From Rikenellaceae bacterium (GTDB lineage Bacteria; Bacteroidota; Bacteroidia; Bacteroidales; Rikenellaceae), in the NCBI GenBank assembly GCA_017415005.1, contig JAFQJK010000068.1, positions 1 to 47,856 on the forward strand: a stretch of 47,856 nucleotides of DNA. The letters run 5' to 3'. Shown here in pieces: positions 1 to 8,053 of the stretch. Numbering within the stretch: the stretch's first letter is position 1; the number at the start of each line of letters is the position of its first letter. Below the pieces are notes generated by a model that worked only from the letters and a program-made list of their open reading frames with translations, was not told the origin of the DNA and made no database searches. The translations under genes were made by a program, and so were the position numbers.

Positions 1-448
1 CTTCCGTCACGATATTGCCGCTCAGGATATCGAAGGCCGCGCCTTCGATGGCCGGGGTCTCCATGTCGACGATATAGATACGCATCGTGCCGCGTCCGCA
101 GTTGGGCCCGGCAAAGGTCATCCAGAAACGGACGATGGCGCCCGGTCCTTCGGTGTCCATCATTACGTATTCGGTACGGCCGTCGTGCTGCTCGGTACGG
201 ATAAACTGTGTCCGGTCATAGTTGCTGAACCAGAGCGGCTCGTTGTGGGTCTTGGCCTTGTCCGACGCGCGATCGTAGCTGCTGAACTGCTTGCAGGTGT
301 ACTCGGGCGACGGGAAGCGGGCCAGCGCATCGCGGTCGATCATCTCGTTGAGCAGGGTCTGGATCGAAATGCTCTTCTGGGCCGAAAGGCTCCCGGTTGA
401 TACGAAAAGCGCGAGGGCTGAAATAATTAAAAAATTCAGTTTTCTCAT
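1..448 (-). CDS. GH172 / DUF2961 family secreted protein, N-terminal part (cut by window edge)
   Basis: Reading the minus strand from the ATG at 448 gives 149 open codons that run off the window, so only the N-terminus is seen. Residues 1-23 form a signal peptide (MRKLNFLIISALALF, then SLSAQ). The mature part contains the stretches DTEGPGAIVRFW and GRGTMRIYI followed by ETPAIEG, which I recognise as the conserved start of DUF2961 proteins. That family now includes glycoside hydrolase family 172 enzymes acting on fructo- or arabinofuranosides. Function here is inferred from the family. Exported, probably periplasmic or surface located. It is divergent from the gene at 643, with 194 bases between them holding two back-to-back promoter-like -7 elements. 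Confidence 0.75.
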   Translation of the reverse strand, partial: MRKLNFLIISALALFVSTGSLSAQKSISIQTLLNEMIDRDALARFPSPEYTCKQFSSYDRASDKAKTHNEPLWFSNYDRTQFIRTEQHDGRTEYVMMDTEGPGAIVRFWMTFAGPNCGRGTMRIYIVDMETPAIEGAAFDILSGNIVTE

Positions 449-570
449 CGTGATTTTTCTGGTTTTTGTAAAATTTCAGGTTATTGATGCGTGTTCTTGG
501 GTCTCGTGGGTGTTGGTATCGAAAATATCTTGATATATTAGCCGCGGAACGGCGTAAATTATCTCGCAGG

Positions 571-578
571 CAAATATA
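571..578 (-). promoter_or_regulatory. -7 promoter element for the GH172-like gene
   Basis: On the minus strand this reads TATATTTG, an exact match to the Bacteroidetes -7 consensus TAnnTTTG. No clear TTG lies at -33, only a T-run. It is about 120 bases upstream of the minus-strand start at 448. Confidence 0.45.
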
Positions 579-598
579 AGAATATTATGAAAAAAAAC

Positions 599-606
599 TA
601 TTTTTG
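599..606 (+). promoter_or_regulatory. -7 promoter element for the gene at 643
   Basis: TATTTTTG matches TAnnTTTG and lies 36 bases before the start codon at 643, inside an AT-rich divergent intergenic region. A -33 TTG is not evident. Confidence 0.45.
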
Positions 607-642
607 CTGAACTGAATTCTAAAACTATACCTACTGTAACCT

Positions 643-2730
643 ATGAGAAAAATGACGACCGTAGCGGTAATGCTGGCCTGTTGGGTGGCCATGTGCGGCT
701 TTCCCACGCCCTTGCGGGCCGGTGATGCCGGATGTTTGAAGAAGATCGACACGTTTGTGGCCGATATGCAGTTCGACGAGCTCGGGGGGATGAAGCCCGA
801 GGTGAGCTGTGAGCGTGTGGCCAGGGATATATATAAGGTCAACCTGAGCTGGAACCTGCCCCAGGAGGTGAAGCAGGACGACTGGCAGGCGCGCATAACG
901 CCTGCTTTCGCGCCGACCTTCAACTGGGCGCCGCATCTGACTCCGACCGACCAGAACATCATCGATCAGCATGTGTTCCGCTCGCCTGCGCTGATCGTGC
1001 AGGACGGCAGCCGCACGCTGATGCTGATCCCCGACATCGACATCATGAAGGCGGGCACCCCGGTGCGTTTCTATATGGACATGAACGCTCCGGAGAACGA
1101 GCTGACGCTCGGAATGAGCAATTACTACGTTTCGGACCATGTGCTGTTCAGCCGGGCCGCGGGGGCCGTCTATCCGGCCGGGACGGTGAACTTCGGTTTC
1201 TATGTGGTGGCCACCCGGGACAAAGAGGTGCTGGCCAATCCGTTCCGTAAGGTGCTTGCCTTCCTGTGGGAGAATTGGGGCCATGAGCAGTATCAGCAAG
1301 ACTTTGCGCAGCCGGTGCCGTTCGACAAATATGCCGGACACACCTATAATTGGGCGTTCAACAACTGGAAGGATGCCGTATGGCAGGAGTTCGAGATCGA
1401 CGGCAAGCGCGTGGGCGCCCCGGTGTTCATCGTCAACACGACGCAGAGCCCCAACTACCCGGGCGAGGTCAACGAGCGCGAGTTCCGCTCGATCTGGAAC
1501 CAGGCCTGGTTCAGCTCGCTGCGCTCGGCCAGTGGCCTCTATCGCTATGCGCGGCGTACGGGCGATGCGGAGCTGAAGCGCAAGGCCGAGATGACCAAGG
1601 AGCTGGCCCTCTCGTTCCCGCAGCGGGACGGCCTGTTCTACGGGCTGATCGGTGCGGAGATGGAGCAGAAGATGATCGACGGCAAGCCGTACAACCGCTC
1701 GAAGGGGTGGGATACCTATTACTGGGGTAACTCGAACCGCAATCCGGTGACCTGGGACCCGAGCCAGTCGCCCTTCCACATTCTCGACATGAGCTGGACG
1801 GCGCTGCTGATGACCCGCTGGTACAATGAGCTGGAGAAGGACCAGCGGCTGGTCGACTATGCCACGCGCTATGCCGACCGGCTGGTCGAGTTGCAGGATG
1901 AGAAAGGGTATTTCCCGGCCTGGATCGATGTGAAGACGGGCGCGGTGCTTCCCGAGCTGACGGAGTCGCCCGAGAGCTCGATGTCGGTCACGTTCCTGCT
2001 TGAACTGGCCCGGGCGACGGGCAACGAAAAGTACAAAGATGCTGCGCTCAAGGCGATGGATGTCATTGCGCGTGAGATCGTACCCGAGGGGCGCTGGGAG
2101 GACTTCGAGACCTACTGGTCGTGCAGCCGTCTCGGAGGCGACCACCTGGGCCGCAAGTTCGAGCGTAACAATATGTACAAGCAGTGCAATTTCTCGATGT
2201 TCTGGACGGCAGAGGCGCTGCTCGAGAGCTACCGCGCCACGGGCAACAAGGAGTACCTCGACCTGGGGCGCCGCGTGCTCGACGAGCTGCTGATGACGCA
2301 GGCCTCGTGGCAGCCCCCCTATATCTATGTGTCGACGCTGGGCGGCTTCGGCGTGATGAACGCCGACGGCGAGTGGAACGACTCGCGCGAGAGCCTGTTC
2401 GCCGAGCTGATCATGCAGTACGGCCGCGAGCTGGGCGTTCAAGAGTACGAGGAGCGCGGGCTGGCTGCGCTCAAGAGCTCGTTCTCGATGATGTACTGCC
2501 CCGAGAACCCGCAGGAGAAACGGCAGTGGGAGTATGCGTGGCCGTTCTTCAACGAGAAGGACTATGGGTTCACGATGGAGAATTACGGCCACGGCGGGGC
2601 CACGGGCGACAAGGGCATGGGCATCGGCGAGTTCACGATCTACGACTGGGGCAACGGGGCCGCAGCCGAGGCCTATAACCGGATCGTCGACCATTTCGGC
2701 GAGGAGCTGCTCGCCAGCCCCGTTAAGTAA
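643..2730 (+). CDS. secreted six-hairpin glycosidase-like protein
   Basis: This is a 695-residue protein with a signal peptide (residues 1 to about 26, cleavage near LRAG). The body has an N-terminal beta-rich portion (about 30-230). It is followed by a long helical part (about 270-690) with repeated paired-helix elements rich in W, Y and acidic residues, such as RYADRLVELQDEKGYFPAW and YWGNSNRNPVTWD. That pattern is typical of (alpha/alpha) toroid six-hairpin glycosidases and epimerases. I cannot assign a CAZy family or substrate from sequence alone. Neighbours are a divergent GH172-like gene and downstream PHP and serine hydrolase genes, suggesting a polysaccharide or cell-envelope breakdown cluster. 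The start is supported by the signal peptide and a -7 element 36 bases upstream. The frame is intact. Confidence 0.6.
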   Translation: MRKMTTVAVMLACWVAMCGFPTPLRAGDAGCLKKIDTFVADMQFDELGGMKPEVSCERVARDIYKVNLSWNLPQEVKQDDWQARITPAFAPTFNWAPHLTPTDQNIIDQHVFRSPALIVQDGSRTLMLIPDIDIMKAGTPVRFYMDMNAPENELTLGMSNYYVSDHVLFSRAAGAVYPAGTVNFGFYVVATRDKEVLANPFRKVLAFLWENWGHEQYQQDFAQPVPFDKYAGHTYNWAFNNWKDAVWQEFEIDGKRVGAPVFIVNTTQSPNYPGEVNEREFRSIWNQAWFSSLRSASGLYRYARRTGDAELKRKAEMTKELALSFPQRDGLFYGLIGAEMEQKMIDGKPYNRSKGWDTYYWGNSNRNPVTWDPSQSPFHILDMSWTALLMTRWYNELEKDQRLVDYATRYADRLVELQDEKGYFPAWIDVKTGAVLPELTESPESSMSVTFLLELARATGNEKYKDAALKAMDVIAREIVPEGRWEDFETYWSCSRLGGDHLGRKFERNNMYKQCNFSMFWTAEALLESYRATGNKEYLDLGRRVLDELLMTQASWQPPYIYVSTLGGFGVMNADGEWNDSRESLFAELIMQYGRELGVQEYEERGLAALKSSFSMMYCPENPQEKRQWEYAWPFFNEKDYGFTMENYGHGGATGDKGMGIGEFTIYDWGNGAAAEAYNRIVDHFGEELLASPVK

Positions 2731-2751
2731 GGCGACGAAATCATCTGTACG

Positions 2752-2795
2752 GAGCAGACAACGAAGATGGATTTTGCTATCTTTGTTGCCTGCTC
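2752..2795 (+). promoter_or_regulatory. -7 element inside a 17-bp imperfect inverted repeat
   Basis: TATCTTTG at 2778-2785 matches the Bacteroidetes -7 box and sits 28 bases before the PHP gene. It is embedded in the right arm of an inverted repeat: GAGCAGACAACGAAGAT at 2752-2768 against ATCTTTGTTGCCTGCTC at 2779-2795. Fifteen positions pair normally, with one G-T pair and one mismatch. It could be a terminator for the upstream gene, an operator, or both. Confidence 0.4.
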
Positions 2796-2813
2796 TGCTG
2801 TTTAATCGTACGC

Positions 2814-3915
2814 GTGATGAAAAAGGCGATCATTCTGGGTGCCGCGTTCCTGCTGGCGGGCGGTCCGTCGGATGCCGGGCGCCCGGCATCGGCGTGGCTT
2901 CGCGGCAATACCCATACCGCTGCGAGCGACGGGGATACGCCCGTGCAGCAGGTCGTCGACAGGTATCACGACCACGGCTGCCGCTTCCTGCTGATCACCG
3001 ACCACAACGTGACGTTGCGGCCGGGCGAGGTCGATATGACCGGCAGGCGTGCGGATTTCGTGCTGATCCCCGGCAACGAGATCAGCGAGAACTCGATCCA
3101 CGTCACGGCGGCCAACGTGACCGCGCCGATGACGCCCGTCTCGATCCGCGAGGCCTGTGGGCGCGACGGAGCCGGCGGCGAGGGCGAGACGGACGGGGCC
3201 GGGGCCAATCCCGGGGCGGTGACGCTGTTTGCCAGCCACATTGCGGCTGCGGGCGGCATGGCCTTTATCAACCACCCCAACTTTGCCGACGGCGTGGAGG
3301 TGGCGGATATCCTGCCCGTACGGAACATCACGCACCTCGAGGTATTTAATCCCGACTCGGTATGCTATAACTGGGGTAACGAGCGTTTTATTCCTGTTGA
3401 GGGCAAGTGGGACGGGCTGCTCACGGCAGGCCGGCTGATCTACGCCGTGGCGGTCGACGACGCCCAGCATTTCCGTGAGATCAGGCGGCAGAACTGCTGT
3501 CCGGGCCGCGGGTGGATCATGGTCGATGCCGGTTCGGCCGATCCGGACGAGATCCTCGGGGCGATTGCCGAGGGCCGTTTCTATGCGTCGAGCAGCGTGT
3601 TGCTCGACCGCTGCGCGCCCACCGGAGGCCGGATCGCCGTGAAGGCGGATGAAGCGGCGACGCGAGCCGAGGTGACCGGGGGCTGTCCCCGAACATTACC
3701 GACGAGGGATGCGAGGGGTTCGCGGTCGAGGCGATCGGCCGTGGGGGACAGGTGCTGAAACGCACCGGCGGTCCGGCGATGAACTGTAAGCTCCGGCCCG
3801 GCGACGGATATATGCGCATCCGGGCGACCTATTGCGAGAAGCGGGCGATGAGTATTGCAGCTATTATGCCTGGACGCAGCCGGTGATGGAGACCGGACGT
3901 CATGACAAACCATAA
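2814..3915 (+). pseudogene. PHP-domain (CehA/McbA-like) metal-dependent hydrolase, two frameshifts near the 3' end
   Basis: The first 288 or so residues encode a signal peptide followed by a PHP-like fold: RGNTHTAASDGD, then FLLITDHN, then IPGNEIS, then FINHPN, then AVAVDDAQHF. These are the landmarks of secreted PHP phosphoesterase-like proteins. The frame then ends early at 3758 in unrelated arginine-rich sequence. Reading on with a one-base shift at the G-run 3678-3682 gives TGGLSPNITDEGCEGFAVEA. A second one-base shift at the GGG of 3843-3845 gives GDEYCSYYAWTQPVM and a stop at 3913-3915, only 15 bases before the next gene. Both shifts are losses of one G in a homopolymer, so a base-calling error is possible. 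Otherwise the gene is damaged at its C-terminus. The first metal motif seems two residues shorter than the usual HxH form. Confidence 0.6.
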
Positions 3916-3930
3916 ATTAATTATAGAATA

Positions 3931-5049
3931 ATGCGAAGGATGATACGGGTCGCGCTGGTGGCGGCCCTTGCAGTAGTGGCCGGCGCGGCTGAGTGCCTGG
4001 CAGGAGGAGGTAAGTTGCGCACGGGCGCGAGCTGGGATTTTCCCGAGATGGACGAGCGTATCGAGGCGCTGCGGGCCAAGTACGACCTGCCGGGAGTGAC
4101 GGTGGCCGTGGTGCGTAACGACAGGCTCGTGTACCTGAACTGCTACGGCGTGCAGGAGATCGATACGCAGGAGCCGACGGTCAACAGCAACCTGTTCCGG
4201 ATCGCGAGCATCTCGAAGCCCGTGACGCTGGTGGCGTTGCTCCGGTTGATGGATGAGGGGAAGCTGTCGATGGACGACCGGGTGTTCGGCCCGGATGGGG
4301 TGCTCGGCGAGGATTTCGGACCGGTGCCCGCGGGCTCGGGATTCGATAAGATCACGGTGCGCCACCTCATCGAGCATAAGTCGGGTATACAGAACGATCC
4401 CGGCGACCCGATGTTTTCGTATCCGGGGCTCGACCAGGCGGGCGTGATCCGCGAGGTGCTGGCCCACCGGCCGCTGAGCACGAAGCCCGGCGCGAAGTAC
4501 TACTACTCCAATGTGGGCTATTGCATCCTGGGGCGCGTGATCGAGAAGGTGACGGGGCGCCCGTACGAGGAGTACGTGCGGCACGAGGTGCTCACCCCGT
4601 GCGGGATCACCGGTATGCGGATCGGCGGCAATACGCTGGCCGAGCGGTTCCCGGACGAGGTGACCTACGACCAGCCCGACGAGGCCGGATGGCCCTACCG
4701 GATCGACGTGCACCGCATGGACTCGCATGGGGGATGGATCGCCTCGGCGGCCGACCTGGCGCGGCTCATGGTCCGCATCGACCGGATGCCGGGGGTGCCC
4801 GACCTGTTGCCGGCCGAGCTGCTGTCGACGACCTACTTCGGGTTCGACCGGTGGGAGCACTCGGGGTCGCTGGCCGGTACGGCGACGATCCTCGTGCGGC
4901 TCGACGACGAGTTCTCGTTCGTTGTGCTGGCTAACCGGCGCTCGGGCAAGGCGGGGTTCTGGCATGATATGTCGGCCTTCCCCGAGGCGGCGATCCGGGC
5001 CCGGGCGGAGTGGCCCGAGCGCGACCTGTTCCGGAAGGTCAGGTGGTAG
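3931..5049 (+). CDS. secreted serine hydrolase, beta-lactamase class C / PBP4* type
   Basis: The protein has 372 residues, with a signal peptide ending near residue 20-24. All three motifs of the serine beta-lactamase-like superfamily are visible: SxxK as S93-I-S-K96 within IASISKPVTL, YxN as Y192-S-N194 within YYYSNVGY, and H310-S-G312 in the position of KTG/HxG. The family includes penicillin-binding proteins, D-amino acid peptidases and esterases, so activity on peptidoglycan peptides or on esters is possible and the substrate is not known. It follows the PHP gene by 15 bases and is probably cotranscribed. There is nothing to suggest a true antibiotic-inactivating beta-lactamase. Confidence 0.8.
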   Translation: MRRMIRVALVAALAVVAGAAECLAGGGKLRTGASWDFPEMDERIEALRAKYDLPGVTVAVVRNDRLVYLNCYGVQEIDTQEPTVNSNLFRIASISKPVTLVALLRLMDEGKLSMDDRVFGPDGVLGEDFGPVPAGSGFDKITVRHLIEHKSGIQNDPGDPMFSYPGLDQAGVIREVLAHRPLSTKPGAKYYYSNVGYCILGRVIEKVTGRPYEEYVRHEVLTPCGITGMRIGGNTLAERFPDEVTYDQPDEAGWPYRIDVHRMDSHGGWIASAADLARLMVRIDRMPGVPDLLPAELLSTTYFGFDRWEHSGSLAGTATILVRLDDEFSFVVLANRRSGKAGFWHDMSAFPEAAIRARAEWPERDLFRKVRW

Positions 5050-5170
5050 GTGCCCGAGCGGACGTGCGGCGGAGGGTGCGGGTCGGCGTGCAGGGACCGG
5101 GAGAGAGGCGCCGGACGGATGACGGACGGGGCCGTAGTCGCGGGGTGTACGGCAGGCTTTCCGGCCATGA

Positions 5171-5247
5171 TTTTGCAGGGCATACGTTATTTGCAGGGTA
5201 ATACGTTAATTGAATAATGGACAGTGTCCGGAATTGCAGTTCCGGAC
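5171..5247 (+). repeat. short tandem direct repeat and perfect hairpin in the leader of the clostripain-like gene
   Basis: Two imperfect tandem copies of a 20-base unit (TTTTGCAGGGCATACGTTAT at 5171-5190, then TTGCAGGGTAATACGTTAAT at 5191-5210) are followed by a perfect 8-bp inverted repeat. Its arms are GTCCGGAA (5226-5233) and TTCCGGAC (5240-5247) around a 6-base loop. The hairpin ends 19 bases before the start codon at 5267, so it would sit in the mRNA leader. A regulatory role is inference. Confidence 0.45.
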
Positions 5248-5266
5248 CACAAAGAGAACAGACGAT

Positions 5267-6472
5267 ATGAATGGAATAGAACGGATCGCGGCCCGGTGGC
5301 TGGGGCACATGCTGATCGTACTGGCGATGGCCGGCGCGGTCGCTTGCTCGAAGGACGGGGATGAGGCGCCTCCCGTGGCCGAGCAGACGCGTACGGTGCT
5401 CATCTACCTCGCGGCCGATAACAACCTTGATTCGTATGCCAAGCAGAACATAAAGGAGATGGCGTATGGCAGCCGGGGTATTCCGGCCAACTGCGATCTG
5501 GTCGTGTATGTCGACCCGGCGGTCGCGGACCCGGAGAACGGATTTGACGATAGCGCGCCGCGCCTGCTGCATTTCGGCTACGGAGATTCCGAGGCGAGGG
5601 TGCTGAAGATATATCCGGAGCAGAACTCCGCTTCGCCCGAAGTGCTGGCCTCCGTGATCGACGATGCGTGCAGTCTCTATCCGGCCGAGAGCTACGGGCT
5701 GATCCTCTGGTCGCATGGCGAGGGCTGGCAGCCCAAGGGGGTGGCGGCCTATCAGAGCATGGTCCTGCGTGCGGCCGGACCGGACGACGATATGCCGCCG
5801 GTCAAGTGGTTCGGCATGGACGGCACTTCGATGATGGACGTCGGCGAGCTGCAACAGGCCATTCCCGACGGCAGGTTCCGCTACATCATATTCGATGCCT
5901 GCTTTATGGGGGGTGTTGAGGTGGCCTATGCCCTGCGCGACAAGGCGCAGTACATCATCGGCTCCCCGGCCGAGGTGATCGCTACGGGCTTCCCCTACAA
6001 CGGGCTGATGCCGGCCCTGTTCGGCAAGGAGAGCGAGCGGGAGATCTGCCGCCGCTTTTTCGATTACTACAACGGCCGGTCGGGATCGTGGCGGACCGCC
6101 ACGGTGGGGCTGGTGCGTACTTCTGAGCTGGAGGCGCTTGCCGGTGAGGTACGGGCGATCGTACAGGGCCGGGGCGACCGGATCGCGGCGCTCGACCTGT
6201 CGGCGATGCAGTCGTTCTCACGGGCGTTGAGCCCGCTCTGGCAGTTCGATCTGGACGAGTTTATGGAGTCGGTGGCGACGCCCGACCAGTATGCGCGGTT
6301 CAGCGCGCAGCTTGCCCGCACGGTCCCGTATGCCGCGGCGACCCCGATGCTGTTCGACAAACTTCCGGTCGATCGGCACTGCGGCGTTGCGTCGTACATC
6401 TTCCGGGGAGGCAGTCTCAATCACGACAATTATTACAAAACCCTGGAGTGGTATAAGAGCGTGTACGAGTAG
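5267..6472 (+). CDS. clostripain-family (peptidase C11) lipoprotein
   Basis: The protein has 401 residues from the ATG at 5267. A TTG at 5210 would also be open, but it adds 19 residues that spoil the signal peptide. Residues 1-27 look like a lipoprotein signal ending in AVAC (Cys27). TVLIYLAADNNLDSY opens the C11 fold. The catalytic pair is visible as His150 in LILWSHGEGW and Cys212 in YIIFDACFMGG, followed by IGSPAEVIATGFPYNG, which is usual for the family. C11 enzymes cut after Arg or Lys and process surface or secreted proteins. The location is probably the outer membrane or periplasm. It ends shortly before a strong hairpin at 6613. Confidence 0.85.
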   Translation: MNGIERIAARWLGHMLIVLAMAGAVACSKDGDEAPPVAEQTRTVLIYLAADNNLDSYAKQNIKEMAYGSRGIPANCDLVVYVDPAVADPENGFDDSAPRLLHFGYGDSEARVLKIYPEQNSASPEVLASVIDDACSLYPAESYGLILWSHGEGWQPKGVAAYQSMVLRAAGPDDDMPPVKWFGMDGTSMMDVGELQQAIPDGRFRYIIFDACFMGGVEVAYALRDKAQYIIGSPAEVIATGFPYNGLMPALFGKESEREICRRFFDYYNGRSGSWRTATVGLVRTSELEALAGEVRAIVQGRGDRIAALDLSAMQSFSRALSPLWQFDLDEFMESVATPDQYARFSAQLARTVPYAAATPMLFDKLPVDRHCGVASYIFRGGSLNHDNYYKTLEWYKSVYE

Positions 6473-6612
6473 TGCCGTGAGCGCGACGGCCCGATGGCGC
6501 GATGCCGGGTTCCGCCGGAGACGGGGGCGACTGGCCGGGAGGGGCTCCGGGAGGTTGCCAGGCCGGGCGAGGCTTGTGCTGCCGGCAGGCGCCCGCCGGG
6601 TTGGAAAGACAG

Positions 6613-6644
6613 GCGGGGATATGGACAGTCGCCCATATCCCCGC
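6613..6644. terminator. hairpin between convergent genes, probable bidirectional terminator
   Basis: A perfect 12-bp stem: GCGGGGATATGG at 6613-6624 and CCATATCCCCGC at 6633-6644, with an 8-base loop. It lies between the convergent ends of the clostripain-like gene (6472) and the msr gene (6664). On the minus strand it is followed by a weak T-rich stretch (GTCTTTCC). Confidence 0.6.
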
Positions 6645-6663
6645 TCTCATGTCTGCCGGACGG

Positions 6664-7584
6664 CTATTCGAACCGTTTTACACGGCGGTGGCAGTACGGT
6701 TGCGAGCCCTTGCGCTCGTAGTAGTCCTGGTGGTAGGGCTCTGCGGGCCAGAACGCGGTCGCCGGCGTGACCTTCGTGACCACCCGGTAGCCTTTGGCTT
6801 TCAGCCGGGCGATCAGCTTCTCGGCCGCGGCCTTTTGCTCGGGGCTGTTGTAGAAGACTTCCGAGCGGTACTGGTCGCCGATGTCGGGGCCCTGGCCGTC
6901 GGCTTGCGTCGGGTCGTGGATCTCGAAGAACAGGCGTGCCAGCGTCTCGTAGTCGGTCTTCGACGGATCGAACGTCACGCGCACGGCCTCGGCATGGCCC
7001 GTCGTGTGCGAGCATACCTGCTCGTAGGTGGGGTGTGCGGTCCGGCCGCCGGTGTAGCCCGATTCGACGGTGAGGACGCCCGGCGCCTGCTGCATCAGGT
7101 GTTCGACACCCCAGAAACACCCTCCGGCAAAGATCGCCGTATCGGTCCGGGCGGTCTTCGCTTCGTCGGCCGGGACAAACTCCATCGATACCGAGTTGAC
7201 GCAGTGGCGCGTGTTCTTGGGCGTGAAACCCTCGCCCTCGAACACGTGGCCCAGGTGGCCTCCGCACTGCGCGCAGACGATCTCGGTGCGGCGCCCGTCG
7301 GCATCGGGCAGGCGTTTGACAGCGCCCGGTATCTCATCGTCGAAGCTGGGCCACCCGCAGCCCGAGTCGAACTTATCGTCCGAGCGGTAGAGCGGGGCCC
7401 CGCACTGCCGGCATACGTAGGTGCCCTTCTCTTTGGTTTTGTAATATTGGCCGGTAAAAGGGGCCTCGGTGCCTTTGCCGAGGATGACCCTCCGTTCTTC
7501 TGCGTTCAGTGCTTTTTTCATGGTTTGACCGTGTGCGTTGAGGCTCATAAGGCCGATCAGGGCGATCAGCGCGATTTGTTTCAT
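6664..7584 (-). CDS. msrBA: secreted bifunctional methionine sulfoxide reductase MsrB-MsrA
   Basis: A 306-residue fusion that reduces both the R and S forms of methionine sulfoxide in proteins. Residues 1-20 are a signal peptide (GLMSLNAHGQ). Residues about 25-140 are MsrB, with zinc cysteine pairs C58/C61 and C104/C107, the GCGWPSF motif and the catalytic Cys128 in RHCVNS. Residues about 148-306 are MsrA, with its catalytic Cys156 in GGCFWG, then GYTGG and YHQDYY near the end. The order MsrB then MsrA is the reverse of some other fusions. Export implies repair of oxidised periplasmic or surface proteins. It is a single gene on the minus strand, convergent with the peptidase gene and divergent from the lipoprotein at 8054. 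Confidence 0.93.
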   Translation of the reverse strand: MKQIALIALIGLMSLNAHGQTMKKALNAEERRVILGKGTEAPFTGQYYKTKEKGTYVCRQCGAPLYRSDDKFDSGCGWPSFDDEIPGAVKRLPDADGRRTEIVCAQCGGHLGHVFEGEGFTPKNTRHCVNSVSMEFVPADEAKTARTDTAIFAGGCFWGVEHLMQQAPGVLTVESGYTGGRTAHPTYEQVCSHTTGHAEAVRVTFDPSKTDYETLARLFFEIHDPTQADGQGPDIGDQYRSEVFYNSPEQKAAAEKLIARLKAKGYRVVTKVTPATAFWPAEPYHQDYYERKGSQPYCHRRVKRFE

Positions 7585-8053
7585 AGTCGTCGGTGTTACG
7601 GGTTGTCAGGCGCAAGGTCTGTGCCACGACGGCCGGGCGGTCCCGGCACCGAAGTCTGCGGTTACGGCAATGTGCGCTCCCGATATATGTGTGTGAATAA
7701 AATGACGGGGATTAACCTTTTTTTAACAAACCGTTGATTCGAAGAAAAAAATATTATCTTTGTAAACGATAGGGTACGCCTCGGCAATCTTCCGGACATA
7801 AATTGTCCTCCGGTTGCGCCCGGCTGACTGATAGGATGCGGTTCGGCAATCTTTTGGAAAACAGGTTTCCCTCCGATTATTCTCGGCTTTCACTGTCTTT
7901 GTGGAGGATCGACGCCGAAGGCGCCGGTTTTTTGTGAAAATGAGAGGGGGTTCGGAGACCGTCCGTTGATATTGGGATTTTTGCATGTGCTTGCAGCGTT
8001 CCGGAACCTAAAAGTGTCACAATAATATTGTATTTTTAACTAAAAACTGGACT
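7585..8053 (+). promoter_or_regulatory. 469-base leader region with promoter and two copies of a recurrent leader motif
   Basis: A strong Bacteroidetes promoter is visible: TTG at 7734-7736, an 18-base spacer, then TATCTTTG at 7755-7762. Transcription should start near 7769 and cross a leader of about 285 bases before the ATG at 8054. The leader holds the motif ATAGGGTACGCCTCGGCAAT at 7769-7788 and a second version containing GGATGCGGTTCGGCAATC at 7834-7851. The latter is repeated exactly at 34290-34307. No convincing gene was found in the interval; small reading frames here are not protein-like. Confidence 0.6.
7734..7762 (+). promoter_or_regulatory. Bacteroidetes-type promoter (-33 TTG, -7 TATCTTTG)
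   Basis: TTG and TATCTTTG are separated by 18 bases, close to the known spacing for the primary sigma factor of this phylum. It serves the lipoprotein gene at 8054. Confidence 0.7.

Noticed and set aside
631..2694. Very long open frame on the minus strand opposite the six-hairpin gene
   Set aside because: It is a shadow frame caused by the codon bias of a GC-rich gene. It lacks a signal peptide or any domain, and is rich in R, H, L and V. The same holds for the long antisense frames opposite secDF (27922-31287), M16 (16024-17616), the ABC-F gene (34507-37071) and the RND pump (46391-47731).
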